Positions 45,326 to 53,898 of a stretch of DNA of 64,000 nucleotides are shown here, piece after piece; position 1 is the stretch's first letter, and each line of letters begins with the position of its first letter. The notes under the pieces were generated by a model. The model did no database searches, was not told the origin of the DNA, and saw only the letters and a program-made list of their open reading frames with translations. Both the position numbers and the translations under genes were made by a program. The stretch is from the NCBI RefSeq assembly GCF_025642135.1, contig NZ_CP106793.1, positions 6,726,001 through 6,790,000 on the forward strand. Direction: 5' to 3'. Source of the stretch: Streptomyces cynarae (GTDB lineage: Bacteria > Actinomycetota > Actinomycetes > Streptomycetales > Streptomycetaceae).

Positions 45326-45898
45326 TCAGAGGCCGTGCGCCCCTGGCCAAGGACCCGGTGCGGCAACTTCCGCCTGCTCCTCGACCTTGGTGTCGAACAG
45401 CCGGAACCCGCGGCGGCGGTAGTTCTCCATCGCGTGCTCCCCGTCCAGGCTGCACGTATGCAGCCACACCCGCTTCGTCGGCGTCCGCCGCGGCCAGCGG
45501 TCCGCGAGGTCCCAGGCGCGCGCGGTCCCGTACGACAGCAGGTGCCCGCCGATCCGCCGCCCCCGGAAGGCCGGCAGCAGCCCGAAGTAGACGATCTCCA
45601 CGACCCCGTCGTCCTGCGGCTCCAGCTCGACGTATCCCGCGGGTGTGCCCCGGTCGTAGGCGACCCAGGTCTCCACGCCCGGCCGGTCCAGGTGCTCCTG
45701 CCAGCGTGCGTACGTCCAGCCGAGCCGGTCGATCCAGCGGATGTCCCCACCGACCGACGCGTACAGGAACCGGCTGAACTCCGGCGACGGCACCTCGGCG
45801 CGGACGATCCGGACATCGCCCTCGGGGGTCGCGGCGGGCAGTAGATCGCTCGGGGACGTCTGCTCCAGGGACCACGTGGTCACGGTCATGCTGCTCAT
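45326..45898 (-). CDS. GNAT-family N-acetyltransferase
   Basis: 190 aa. The acetyl-CoA site is in VYFGLLPAFRGRRIGGHLLSYGT (R-x-x-G-x-G/A variant), preceded by the beta-strand VEIVYFGL and followed by WLHTCSLDGEHAMENYRRRGFRLFDT. Substrate unknown. ATG 45898 and ATG 45889 are both possible; neither has a good Shine-Dalgarno. It is upstream of the sulfur cluster on the same strand but separated by about 130 bp that contain a dyad, so it is probably independent. Confidence 0.88.
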   Translation of the reverse strand: MSSMTVTTWSLEQTSPSDLLPAATPEGDVRIVRAEVPSPEFSRFLYASVGGDIRWIDRLGWTYARWQEHLDRPGVETWVAYDRGTPAGYVELEPQDDGVVEIVYFGLLPAFRGRRIGGHLLSYGTARAWDLADRWPRRTPTKRVWLHTCSLDGEHAMENYRRRGFRLFDTKVEEQAEVAAPGPWPGAHGL

Positions 45899-45968
45899 GC
45901 GGTCAGGGAATCACGAGGGCGAGCGGTACGACAAAGGGCCCCGGCACCCTGCCCGGCCGGTCGGCGCG

Positions 45969-47345
45969 CTACTTCAGGGCGTCGTCCACCGCGTCCAGGG
46001 GCACCGCGTACAGCACCCGCCCGTCGGCCGGCCCCGATCCGTCGCCGCTCGCCGCGCCCTCCGTGAGCGTCCACAGCTCGCCCGTCTCCCGCCAGTACGA
46101 CAGGGACGCGGTGTGCCGACCCCAGCAGGCGTGCGTCCCGTCGGCCGCACAGGTGGCCGTCTGCGCGCCGGAGGTGGTCTGCCGCCACAGCGTGCCGTGC
46201 CGACCGCCGACCGAGGGCGCGCGGTCGACGTACCAGTCGGTCCGCACCGCCCCCTCGCGCCGGTGCGACAGTACGCCCTGCACCCCGGCCGCCGCCGTCT
46301 CGTAGGCCTCCGTCGCCCTGACGTCGCCGTGGGCGTCCGTGGCGAGCAGGCCCGCGCGGCCGGGCGCGGTGCTGAACGCGTACCGCCACACCCGGGCCGT
46401 CCGCCCGCTGCCCCCGGGGCGCGGCGACTCGCTCGCCACCAGGCTGGCCGGGACGGTGGTGCGGTCGAGGGAGAGCGTGGTGAAGCAGGGCACCCCGTGG
46501 TCGTCGGCCGCCGAACAGGGGCCGCCGGTCAGCCGGTAGGAGCCGACCGTCGGCAGCACGTACTGGTAGCCGTCCGCCGCGTAGCCGCCGTCGACCCGTC
46601 CGATCGCGGTGCTGTCGACGTTCGCCCGCAGTATCCGGTGCAGGTCGAACACCAGCAGCGAGTCGCGTGCGGTGACGAATAGTTTGTCCCGGTACCACAC
46701 CATGCCGGACAGGCCGGTGCGGACGGCGGTGAAGTTCTGGCCCCCGTCGCGCGGGGCCGCCAGCAGGACCCAGCGGTAGGCGAGTCGGTAGGGGTCGTCG
46801 GCGTCGACGAAGGCGACCCTGGCGAAGCCCCGCTCGGCTGCCGGGCCGCCGGGGCGGTCCTGGTGCGTCCAGCCGGACAGGATGACCCGGTCCGGGCCCC
46901 ACAGGCCGTCGGCCTCGGCGTCCCCCGAGGTGGTCACGGACCGCGGCACCCACTGCGGGGTCGTCGCGTCGCCGTGGTCCCAGCAGTACGCGCGCGTGGC
47001 GGTCGGCCGCACGGGCAGCGCGGCGGTCTCGGCGGCGTCGCACGCGGACAGGTCGCGCATGGTGCGGTCGGCGGAGGAGAGCACGCCGTGGACGTCGACG
47101 GCGCCGCCCATCGCGCGGGTGAGCGCGTCGAGGGCGCGGTGGTCGGTGAGGTCCTCGTGGAGGCGGAGCTTCGCGGTCTCGGCCGCCGAGGTGACGCGGG
47201 TCAGGCTCCCGGGGTTGTCGCCGCCCGCGGCCTGCGAGGTGCTGATCAGCGTGGCGGCAGCGGTCAGCGCCAGCGCGGTGCCGGCCAGCGTCGCCCGCAG
47301 TGCACGCCCCCGGCGCCTGCGGCGGTGCCTGCCACGGTGCTTCAT
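45969..47345 (-). CDS. Secreted protein of unknown function
   Basis: 458 aa. Arg-rich N-terminus, then the hydrophobic core ALRATLAGTALALTAAATLIST and a likely cleavage after SQAAG. The mature part has repeated W/Y-rich strands (DGLWGPDRVILSGWTHQD, GMVWYRDKLFVTARDSLLVFDLHRI, WRYAFSTAPGRAGLLATDAHG) suggesting a beta-propeller, and paired Cys. No catalytic motif was recognised. ATG 47345 has GGGAGG 5 nt upstream. Flanked by a GNAT gene and a GAF regulator on the same strand, without obvious link. Confidence 0.75.
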   Translation of the reverse strand: MKHRGRHRRRRRGRALRATLAGTALALTAAATLISTSQAAGGDNPGSLTRVTSAAETAKLRLHEDLTDHRALDALTRAMGGAVDVHGVLSSADRTMRDLSACDAAETAALPVRPTATRAYCWDHGDATTPQWVPRSVTTSGDAEADGLWGPDRVILSGWTHQDRPGGPAAERGFARVAFVDADDPYRLAYRWVLLAAPRDGGQNFTAVRTGLSGMVWYRDKLFVTARDSLLVFDLHRILRANVDSTAIGRVDGGYAADGYQYVLPTVGSYRLTGGPCSAADDHGVPCFTTLSLDRTTVPASLVASESPRPGGSGRTARVWRYAFSTAPGRAGLLATDAHGDVRATEAYETAAAGVQGVLSHRREGAVRTDWYVDRAPSVGGRHGTLWRQTTSGAQTATCAADGTHACWGRHTASLSYWRETGELWTLTEGAASGDGSGPADGRVLYAVPLDAVDDALK

Positions 47346-47477
47346 ACAACCTCCCGGCGTAGGCCAACTGCTCCTCGTGGTCCGTACGTTGACGTCAGGA
47401 GCGGGTGGGGTGGCCTGTAAGGAGGGATGCTACGGCAGACGGATGGGGGACCGGCCGAAGACCCGGGAAAAGCAGGG

Positions 47478-48767
47478 TTATCCCCACGTTCGGGTGCGCC
47501 GAACTCTCACCACCCCAGGCGCCGTCGAGTGCGGCAGCAGGTCGTTCGGGTCGTCCGGGATGAGCAGGTCCACCTCCGCCGACTCACGGAAACGATACGG
47601 CCGGTGTTCCAGGAACGCCCCCAGGTACCGCCGTACCCGGGACATCTCGGCGCGGACCGTGACTGTGCGGGCCGGGTCGCCGAACAGGTCGGACGCCAGG
47701 GCCCCGGCCGTGCGGCCCTCGCGGTGCAGGGCCAGCAGGTACAGCAGTTCCGCGTGCCGGGGGCTGAGTTCATGGGTCCAGGAGCCCGTGTCCCCGAAGA
47801 CGGTCACCGACCAGCGGCGCGGCTGGGAGACGTCCAGGACGATCCGCGTCACCTGTGCGGGAGCGGGCGCGTCCGCGGCGCGGATCAGCCAGCCGCCCGG
47901 CAGCGGCTCCACCGTGCACGGGCCCAGCGCCGGCAGCAGGCAGCGGCCGGGCCCGAGCGACGCGGGCAGCGCCACCCGGCCGGTGTACGGCATCCCGGTC
48001 ACCGCCGCCGTCCAGCCGTCCTTGTCCACGGCCACCGCCCGGCCGCCGAGCCGCGCGAGCAGCGGGGCCGCCACCGCGCGCAGCCTCTCGAGCGCGTTCA
48101 GATGCGTCTCCCGCAGCCGGGCCTCGGCGAGCCGGGCCACCGACTCCACCCACGCGAGCGTCGCCGGATGCATCGTCTCCAGCGGGCCGCTGACGTCCAC
48201 CACCCCGATCAGCCGGCCGTCGCGCGGGTCCGTGACCGGGGCGCCGGTACACGTCCAGGAGGCGTGGGAGCGTACGAAGTGCTCGGAGGCGAACACCTGT
48301 ACGGGTCGCCGGGTCACCGCCGGGGTCCCCACGCCGTTGGTGCCGACGACCTCCTCGCCCCAGTCCGCGCCCGGCTCGAAGCCCAGCCCGTCCGCCTTGC
48401 GCAACACCGGCGCGCTGCCCTCACGCCACAAAATCCGCCCGTCCGCGTCCGAGACGACCATGATGTGGTGCGCGACGTCCGCCACCGACAGCAGGCCCTC
48501 GCGCAGCACCGGCAGCACCTGCCGCAGCGGGGAGTCCTGGCGGCGGCGCTCGATCTCGTCACGGCCCAGCGGGTCGGCACGGACGTCGTGGTCGGGGTCG
48601 ACCCCGCGGCGCATCATCCGCCCCCAGGACGCCTCGATCACCGGACGCGGCGGGACGGGAGCGCGCTGCCCCGCGAGCGTCGCGCTGCGCACCTCGCTGA
48701 GCAGGCGCGCCGCCTGCCCGACGTCCAGGGCGGCGAGCCGCGTGACCTCTCTGGCCGAGTACGCCAC
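47478..48767 (-). CDS. GAF-domain transcriptional regulator (AcoR-like N-half)
   Basis: 429 aa. Residues about 30-230 match the N-terminal sensing region of AcoR-type activators (VIEASWGRMMRRGVDPDH, then a GAF domain with GADWGEEVVGTNGVGTPAVTRRPVQVFASEHFVRSHASWTCTGAPVTDPRDGRLIGVVDVSG). No sigma-54 AAA domain follows; instead the C-terminus (about 340-415) looks like an OmpR/SARP-like winged helix (LSPRHAELLYLLALHREGRTAGALASDLFGDPARTVTVRAEMSRVRRYLG). GTG 48767 has GGGGGAGG about 8 nt upstream. Repeats upstream may be its binding sites. Confidence 0.87.
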   Translation of the reverse strand: MAYSAREVTRLAALDVGQAARLLSEVRSATLAGQRAPVPPRPVIEASWGRMMRRGVDPDHDVRADPLGRDEIERRRQDSPLRQVLPVLREGLLSVADVAHHIMVVSDADGRILWREGSAPVLRKADGLGFEPGADWGEEVVGTNGVGTPAVTRRPVQVFASEHFVRSHASWTCTGAPVTDPRDGRLIGVVDVSGPLETMHPATLAWVESVARLAEARLRETHLNALERLRAVAAPLLARLGGRAVAVDKDGWTAAVTGMPYTGRVALPASLGPGRCLLPALGPCTVEPLPGGWLIRAADAPAPAQVTRIVLDVSQPRRWSVTVFGDTGSWTHELSPRHAELLYLLALHREGRTAGALASDLFGDPARTVTVRAEMSRVRRYLGAFLEHRPYRFRESAEVDLLIPDDPNDLLPHSTAPGVVRVRRTRTWG

Positions 48768-48879
48768 TGGAAACCTCCCCCAAGGCTGTCCGTCCCCGTC
48801 GACGGATTCCGGCCGAAGGCGCCCCCCCGGCCCGTGTCGACGGTGGTTCTCATACTGCCGCCTGCGGCCGACGGAGGGA

Positions 48880-48927
48880 GGAAGTCCGGCCAGAGCGGGC
48901 ACGGGAAGTCCGGCCGGAGCGGGCGCG
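48880..48927. repeat. Two tandem 24-bp repeats upstream of the GAF regulator
   Basis: GGAAGTCCGGCC followed by a/gGAGCGGGC/gCG is present twice in direct tandem with period 24 and two substitutions. It immediately precedes the TTGCAACCCT repeats. Confidence 0.6.
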
Positions 48928-48949
48928 GGTTGCAACCCTTTGCAACCCT
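48927..48949. promoter_or_regulatory. TTGCAACCCT direct repeats with GGGTTGCAACCC palindrome
   Basis: Two exact 10-bp copies of TTGCAACCCT lie head to tail (48930-48949); the first overlaps the 12-bp perfect palindrome GGGTTGCAACCC (48927-48938). A related GTTGAAAC...GTGCAAC lies at about 48969-48984. They sit about 165-215 bp upstream of the GAF regulator start, suggesting cooperative operator sites for that regulator. Confidence 0.5.
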
Positions 48950-49093
48950 GGCGAAGGGCCAAGCCGTGGTTGAAACTTGTGCAACGCCGCTCAGACGGCG
49001 TCCGCGCTCCTTGAACGGGGCCGGCAGGCGGGGGTGGTGCCGAGTCGGCGCAGCACCACCCCTGCCGCCATCGATCCCTACGGCAGGAGCAGC

Positions 49094-50728
49094 TCAGGCG
49101 ACCGGCCGCGCCCGCTCCACCACCGTGGCCAGATCCAGGGTGTGCGGCAGAGTGCCGAATGCCGTGCCCCAGTCGCCGCCCAGGCGCGAGGCACAGAAGG
49201 CGTCCGCGACCTCCGGGGGCGCGTACTGCACAAGGAGCGCCCCCTGGAGCACCAGTGCGATCCGCTCCACCAGGCGGCGCGCCCGGGCCTCGATGCCCTC
49301 CAGGTCGGCGAGTTCGGTGAGCAGGTTCTTGATCGCGCCGTCCAGACGGTGGTCCGCGCCGCGCGCCCGGCCCACCTCCTGGAGGAAGGCCTCCAGGGCG
49401 TGCGGCTCTCGCTGGAGCGCGCGCAGCACGTCGAGCGCCTGCACGTTCCCCGCGCCCTCCCAGATGGAGTTGAGCGGCGACTCGCGCAGCAGCCGGGGCA
49501 TGCCGGACTCCTCGACGTAGCCGTTGCCGCCGAGGCACTCGGCGGCCTCCGTCACCACCGGCGTGCACCGCTTGGTCACCCAGTACTTGGCGGCCGGCAC
49601 CGCGAGCCTGAGGAACGCCCGCTCCCGCTCGCTCCCGTCGTCGTACGCCGCCGCCAGCCGCAGCCCCAGCGCCGTCGCCGCCTCCGACTCCAGGGCCAGA
49701 TCCGCGAGCACGTTGCGCATCAGCGGCTTGTCCAGGAGCCGCCCGCCGAACGCCTCCCGATGGGTGCAGTGGTGGATCGCCTGCACCACCGCCTGCCGCA
49801 TCAGCGAAGCCGAGCCGAGGACGCAGTCGAGCCGGGTCGCCGCCACCATCTCGATGATGGTGCGCACCCCGCGCCCCTCCTCACCGACCCGGCGCGCCCA
49901 GGTGCCGTCGAACTCGACCTCGCTGGAGGCGTTGGACCGGTTGCCGAGCTTGTCCTTCAGTCGCTGGATCATGAACACGTTGCGCGTGTCGTCCTCGAGC
50001 ACCCGCGGCACCAGGAAGCAGGTCAGCCCTGCCGGGGCCTGCGCCAGCACCAGGAACCCGTCCGACATGGGCGCCGAGCAGAACCACTTGTGGCCCGTCA
50101 GCTCGTACGTGCCGTCCTCGGCGAGCGGCCGGGCCGTCGTCGTGTTGGCGCGTACGTCGCTGCCGCCCTGCTTCTCCGTCATGCCCATCCCGAAGATCAC
50201 GCCGGCCTTCTCGGCGGCCGGGCGCAGCCCCCGGTCGTAGACCAGGGAGGTCAGCCGGGGCTCCCACTCGGCAGCGAGGACGGGATCCGTGCGCAGCGCG
50301 GGCACGGCGGCGTGCGTCATCGACAGCGGGCATCCGTGGCCCGCCTCCACCTGGCTCCAGATCACGAACGACGCCGCCCGGCGCACATGCCCGCCCGGCC
50401 GCGTCCAGGCCGCGGTCAGCCCCGCGGCGACGCCCTTGCCGAGGAGCCGGTGCCAGGACGGGTGGAACTCCACCTCGTCGATGCGGTTGCCGTAGCGGTC
50501 GTGGGTGCGCAGCTTTGGTGGGTTCTCGTTGGCCTGTGCCCCCCACTCCTGCACCTGCGCGGAGCCCGCGCTGAGCCCGAGCCCCGACAGCTCGGCGCGC
50601 ACCTCGTCCAGGAGCGCGGGGTCAAGATGCCGCTCGACGGCCTCCACGAGGGCACGGTCAGCGGCGAAGACGTCATATCCGACCAGCGGCGGAGCCTGAT
50701 TGGTCACAGTGTGCGTGCTGGCTGCCAT
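49094..50728 (-). CDS. AidB-like acyl-CoA dehydrogenase
   Basis: 544 aa flavoprotein. FAD/substrate signatures are GMGMTEKQGGSDVRANTTTA, TGHKWFCSAPMSDGFLVLAQ, and NRSNASSEVEFDG; the C-terminal half has ECLGGNGYVEESGMPRLLRESPLNSIWEGAGNVQALDVLRAL, typical of AidB and the isovaleryl-type branch. The long C-terminal extension fits AidB (DNA-alkylation response) rather than catabolic dehydrogenases. ATG 50728 has a TAGTTT box 7 nt upstream. Whether it acts in DNA protection or fatty-acid metabolism is not decidable here. Confidence 0.92.
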   Translation of the reverse strand: MAASTHTVTNQAPPLVGYDVFAADRALVEAVERHLDPALLDEVRAELSGLGLSAGSAQVQEWGAQANENPPKLRTHDRYGNRIDEVEFHPSWHRLLGKGVAAGLTAAWTRPGGHVRRAASFVIWSQVEAGHGCPLSMTHAAVPALRTDPVLAAEWEPRLTSLVYDRGLRPAAEKAGVIFGMGMTEKQGGSDVRANTTTARPLAEDGTYELTGHKWFCSAPMSDGFLVLAQAPAGLTCFLVPRVLEDDTRNVFMIQRLKDKLGNRSNASSEVEFDGTWARRVGEEGRGVRTIIEMVAATRLDCVLGSASLMRQAVVQAIHHCTHREAFGGRLLDKPLMRNVLADLALESEAATALGLRLAAAYDDGSERERAFLRLAVPAAKYWVTKRCTPVVTEAAECLGGNGYVEESGMPRLLRESPLNSIWEGAGNVQALDVLRALQREPHALEAFLQEVGRARGADHRLDGAIKNLLTELADLEGIEARARRLVERIALVLQGALLVQYAPPEVADAFCASRLGGDWGTAFGTLPHTLDLATVVERARPVA

Positions 50729-50735
50729 GGCCCTG

Positions 50736-50741
50736 AAACTA
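50736..50741 (-). promoter_or_regulatory. TAGTTT -10 box, probable leaderless start of the AidB-like gene
   Basis: TAGTTT ends 7 nt before ATG 50728 on the minus strand; no ribosome site is obvious. Confidence 0.45.
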
Positions 50742-50836
50742 CCCCTCGGTACGCGATCGGTCACCCGTATCGCCGAGAGGATGCGCCACACCGGGGGCCG
50801 CCCCACTGCGGGGTGAGCAGCGGCCCGGTCGGCGGA

Positions 50837-50842
50837 TACCGT
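50837..50842 (+). promoter_or_regulatory. TACCGT -10 box, probable leaderless start
   Basis: TACCGT ends 6 nt before GTG 50849 of the YihY/BrkB gene. Confidence 0.45.
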
Positions 50843-50848
50843 TAAGGC

Positions 50849-51997
50849 GTGCAGCCAGCAGCAAGTGAAACCTCCGAGCGGCCGCCCGGCCGTCTCCACC
50901 GGGCGCGTGCCCTCTACCGGAACGTCTCCAAGCGCAGGACCGCCTGGCTGCTGCTGAAGGACATCGTCGACTCGTGCATGGAGTACCGCGTCCTCGGGCT
51001 GGCCGCCGAGGCGGCCTTCTTCACCCTGCTCTCCGTGCCGCCGCTGCTGCTGTGCCTGGTCGGACTGCTCGGCTACGTCGACCACTGGACCGGGACCGAC
51101 ACCATCCAGAGCCTGCAGAACAACATCCTGGACGCGTCCCGCACGGTGCTGTCCGACCGGGGCGTCAAGGAGATCGCCCAGCCGATCCTGCACGACGTGC
51201 TCAAGGCCGGCCGACCCGACGTCGTCTCCATCGGCTTCCTCTTCGCCCTGTGGTCCGGATCCCGCGCGGTGAACGTCTTCATCGACACGATCACGGTGAT
51301 GTACGGGCTCGACGGCACCCGGGGCATCGTGAAGACCCGGCTGCTGGCGTTCGTGCTGTTCATCGTGGCGCTGCTGATCGGCTCGGTGGCGCTGCCGTTG
51401 ATGGTGGCGGGTCCGGACGCGGTGGTGAACGTCGTGCCCTGGTCGACGACCGTGGTGCAGGTCCTGTACTGGCCGGTGGTCATCGTCCTGTCGATCGTGT
51501 TCCTGACCACGCTCTACCACGTGTCCGTCCCCGTGCGCTCACCCTGGGTGGAAGACGTGCCGGGAGCCCTGGTCGCCCTCGCGATGTGGGTGCTGGGCAG
51601 CTTCCTGCTGCGCATCTACCTGACGCACACGGTCGAGGGCCCCACGATCTACGGTTCGCTGGCCGCCCCCGTGGCCGTGCTGCTGTGGATCGGCGTGTCC
51701 GCCTTCGCCGTCCTGGTGGGCGCCGCCGTCAACGCCGCGATCGACCGCGTGTGGCCCGCCGCGGCGACCGCGGCGGCCCGCGAGGCGAACGAGCGGCTGC
51801 GCGCGGAGCAGGCCGCCGAGTACATGGCCCGCGCCGCCGCGGCCCGCGCACCCGACCCCGACGACCCGGACATGCCTTCGGAGTTCCCGGAACGCTGGTC
51901 CCGCTTCCTGCCCCCGGAGGACGTCACCTCCCGCCTGCGCACGCAGGTGCGCAGCAGCCAGATTCACCAGCAGAAGAGGGAGGGACCGGCGGACTGA
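50849..51997 (+). CDS. YihY/BrkB-family membrane protein
   Basis: 382 aa with about six membrane spans. [67 protein letters not shown] and [27 protein letters not shown] are family hallmarks. The cytoplasmic C-terminal tail is Ala/Arg/Glu-rich, perhaps a short coiled coil. The family is widespread and of uncertain function (lipid or envelope-related transport is proposed). GTG 50849 with a TACCGT box 6 nt upstream suggests leaderless translation. Divergent from the AidB-like gene, 120 bp apart. Confidence 0.9.
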   Translation: MQPAASETSERPPGRLHRARALYRNVSKRRTAWLLLKDIVDSCMEYRVLGLAAEAAFFTLLSVPPLLLCLVGLLGYVDHWTGTDTIQSLQNNILDASRTVLSDRGVKEIAQPILHDVLKAGRPDVVSIGFLFALWSGSRAVNVFIDTITVMYGLDGTRGIVKTRLLAFVLFIVALLIGSVALPLMVAGPDAVVNVVPWSTTVVQVLYWPVVIVLSIVFLTTLYHVSVPVRSPWVEDVPGALVALAMWVLGSFLLRIYLTHTVEGPTIYGSLAAPVAVLLWIGVSAFAVLVGAAVNAAIDRVWPAAATAAAREANERLRAEQAAEYMARAAAARAPDPDDPDMPSEFPERWSRFLPPEDVTSRLRTQVRSSQIHQQKREGPAD

Positions 51998-52006
51998 GCG
52001 CCGGCA

Positions 52007-52012
52007 TAGCCT
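52007..52012 (+). promoter_or_regulatory. TAGCCT -10 box before the AraC-type gene
   Basis: TAGCCT ends 7 nt before GTG 52020; GAGGAG overlaps the spacer, so either leaderless or normal initiation is possible. Confidence 0.35.
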
Positions 52013-52019
52013 GAGGAGC

Positions 52020-52733
52020 GTGGCTGTGGAACGAGGCTTCGCGACCGCCGGGTACGCCGAGCGGGCGTCCCGGCTCCCGGGCGCCGTCGTGTGGACGAAC
52101 CTGCCCTCCGCCGCCGGACGGCCGGTGCTGCCCGACGGCTGCATGGACCTGCTGTGGACCGAGGGCAGGCTCCTGGTCGCGGGCCCGGACACGCGCGCGT
52201 ACCGCCCCGAGGGCCCGCCCGTCCGCTGGGCCGGCGTCCGTTTCCACCCCGGCACCGCACCCGCCTACCTGGGCGTCCCCGCCCACGAACTGCGCGACCG
52301 GCGTGTCGAGCTGGCCGACCTGTGGCCCGCGGCCGAGGTGCGCCGGCTGACCGGCCGCGTGGACGCCGCCGCCGACCCCGCCGCGGCGCTCGAGGAGCTC
52401 GCCCTGGAGCGCGCCGCCAGCTCCTCGGACCCCGATCCGCTGCTCGGCGTGCTGGTCGCGGCACTCGGCTCGGGCCGCCCGGTCGCCGCCACCGCCGACG
52501 CACTCGGTCTGAGCGCACGCCAGTTGCGCCGCCGCTCGCTCGCCGGGTTCGGCTACGGGCCGAAGACCCTGGCCCGTGTGCTGCGGCTGCAGCGCGCCCT
52601 GGCGCTGGCCCGCTCGGGGGTGCCGTTCGCCGAGACCGCGGCCCGCGCGGGCTTCGCCGACCAGGCGCATCTGGCCAGGGACGTGCGGGAGCTGACGGGG
52701 ATGCCGCTCAGGGACCTACTCGCGCGGGCCTAG
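52020..52733 (+). CDS. AraC-family regulator
   Basis: 237 aa. The N-terminal half (about 20-100) is a DUF6597-like sensing domain ([39 protein letters not shown]). The C-terminal half has the two AraC helix-turn-helices: [40 protein letters not shown], then [33 protein letters not shown]. It converges on a VOC protein with an 18-bp tail overlap, a pairing often seen for AraC/glyoxalase partners. Target unknown. Confidence 0.92.
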   Translation: MAVERGFATAGYAERASRLPGAVVWTNLPSAAGRPVLPDGCMDLLWTEGRLLVAGPDTRAYRPEGPPVRWAGVRFHPGTAPAYLGVPAHELRDRRVELADLWPAAEVRRLTGRVDAAADPAAALEELALERAASSSDPDPLLGVLVAALGSGRPVAATADALGLSARQLRRRSLAGFGYGPKTLARVLRLQRALALARSGVPFAETAARAGFADQAHLARDVRELTGMPLRDLLARA

Positions 52734-53117
52734 GTCCGCGAACAGGTCCACCCCGTTGCCGTCGGGGTCGTGCACGACCGCGTACCGCATCCCCCACACC
52801 GCGTCCCACGGCTTGAGCTCGCCGTGGTACCCGGCGGCCACCATGTCCTCGTAGACGCCGTCGACCTCGGCGGGGGAATCGCACCGGAAGGCGAGCGAGA
52901 CGCGTCCGCCGCCGACGGGCGCACGCCACCCGGGGTGGAAGGACCGCACGGTCTCCTCGGGATCCAGCGCGAACCGCAGCCCACCGGGCAGTTCCGCCTC
53001 GACGTGCGGCAGCTCCTCGGCACCCTCGGGGAAGACGAGCCCCAGGCGACGGTAGAAGGCGAGGGAGGCGGCCAGGTCGGAGACGACGAGGCCGACCACA
53101 TCGAATCGTGGAGTCAT
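52716..53117 (-). CDS. VOC/glyoxalase-superfamily protein
   Basis: 133 aa of one vicinal-oxygen-chelate domain. [23 protein letters not shown] is the N-terminal half and [18 protein letters not shown] the C-terminal half, which supplies a Glu-like/Asp metal position; the first module lacks the usual metal His. It may be a binding or resistance protein rather than a catalyst. ATG 53117 has a TAGCGT box 6 nt upstream. Overlaps the AraC gene end by 18 bp. Confidence 0.88.
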   Translation of the reverse strand: MTPRFDVVGLVVSDLAASLAFYRRLGLVFPEGAEELPHVEAELPGGLRFALDPEETVRSFHPGWRAPVGGGRVSLAFRCDSPAEVDGVYEDMVAAGYHGELKPWDAVWGMRYAVVHDPDGNGVDLFADLGPRE

Positions 53118-53123
53118 GCGGCC

Positions 53124-53129
53124 ACGCTA
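53124..53129 (-). promoter_or_regulatory. TAGCGT -10 box, leaderless start of the VOC gene
   Basis: On the minus strand TAGCGT ends 6 nt before ATG 53117; no Shine-Dalgarno. Confidence 0.5.
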
Positions 53130-53228
53130 GGCGGGCGAGCGGGGGCGGGTCTTGAAGGAATCGGACAGGTCCCCGGAAGCCGAAAGTTTCGGTCCCCGCC
53201 TGCTGTTGGGACGGCCCCGCCACACGCC

Positions 53229-53234
53229 TAGGCT
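53229..53234 (+). promoter_or_regulatory. TAGGCT -10 box, leaderless start of the ThuA gene
   Basis: TAGGCT ends 7 nt before ATG 53242; no Shine-Dalgarno. Confidence 0.5.
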
Positions 53235-53241
53235 CGGTGCC

Positions 53242-53898
53242 ATGCCGTTCCGCGTCCTCGTGTACTCCCGCACCACCGCCTACCGCCACGACTCCATCCC
53301 CGATGCCGTGGCCGCCGTACGCGACCTCGGGGCCGCGCACGGTTTCGAGGTCGACGCCACCGAGGACCCGGGGGTCTTCGAGACTCCCCTCGGCGCGTAC
53401 GGCGCGGTCGTCTTCCTCTCCACCAGCGGTGAGGTGCTGACCCCGGCAGGGCGGGAACAGCTGACGGCCTACCTGCGGGACGGCGGCGGTTTCGTCGGCG
53501 TGCACGCGGCCGCCTGCACCGAGTACGACTGGCCGTACTACGGCGAACTCCTGGGCGCCTGGTTCGACCGGCACCCCGCGTACCAGCCGGGCAAGGCCGT
53601 CGTCGAGGACCGCGGGCATCCGGCGACACGGCACCTGCCCGCCGTCTGGGAGTTCACGGACGAGTGGTACGACTTCCGTACCAATCCGCGTGACTCGGTC
53701 CGGGTGCTCGTCTCCGCCGACGAGTCGTCGTACGAGGGCGGCGGGATGGGCGCCGAACATCCGCTCGCCTGGTGCCGTGAGCAGGGCGCGGGCCGAGTCT
53801 TCTACACGGCACTCGGACACGCCTCGGAGGCGTACCAGGACCCCGGCTTCCGCGCCCACCTCCTGGGCGGCATCCGCTGGGCGGCTCAGTCGGACTAG
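53242..53898 (+). CDS. ThuA-domain (trehalose utilisation-like) protein
   Basis: 218 aa GATase1-like fold. FRVLVYSRTTAYRHDSIPDAV at the start, VVFLSTSGEVLTPAGREQLTAYLRDGGGFVGVHAAA in the centre and GRVFYTALGHASEAYQDPGFRAHLLGGIRWAA at the end are ThuA hallmarks. Members are linked to sugar or trehalose-related catabolism without a fixed reaction. The stop overlaps the convergent LacI gene by 4 bp. ATG 53242 is supported by a TAGGCT box 7 nt upstream. Confidence 0.92.
   Translation: MPFRVLVYSRTTAYRHDSIPDAVAAVRDLGAAHGFEVDATEDPGVFETPLGAYGAVVFLSTSGEVLTPAGREQLTAYLRDGGGFVGVHAAACTEYDWPYYGELLGAWFDRHPAYQPGKAVVEDRGHPATRHLPAVWEFTDEWYDFRTNPRDSVRVLVSADESSYEGGGMGAEHPLAWCREQGAGRVFYTALGHASEAYQDPGFRAHLLGGIRWAAQSD

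Larger units (their letters stand above)
48768..49093. other. 326-bp non-coding region before the GAF regulator
   Basis: No gene seen. It contains the tandem 24-bp repeats and the TTGCAACCCT sites described separately. Because both flanking genes read leftwards, it serves as terminator zone for the dehydrogenase and promoter for the GAF regulator. Confidence 0.6.

Noticed and set aside
43120-45777. An 885-residue plus-strand frame opposite the sulfite reductase gene
   Set aside because: Antisense shadow; the minus strand has siroheme/iron-sulfur motifs and operon structure.
46882-49520. Long plus-strand frames opposite the secreted protein and GAF regulator
   Set aside because: No conserved domain, composition typical of reverse-frame translation; the minus-strand genes have ribosome sites and recognisable domains.
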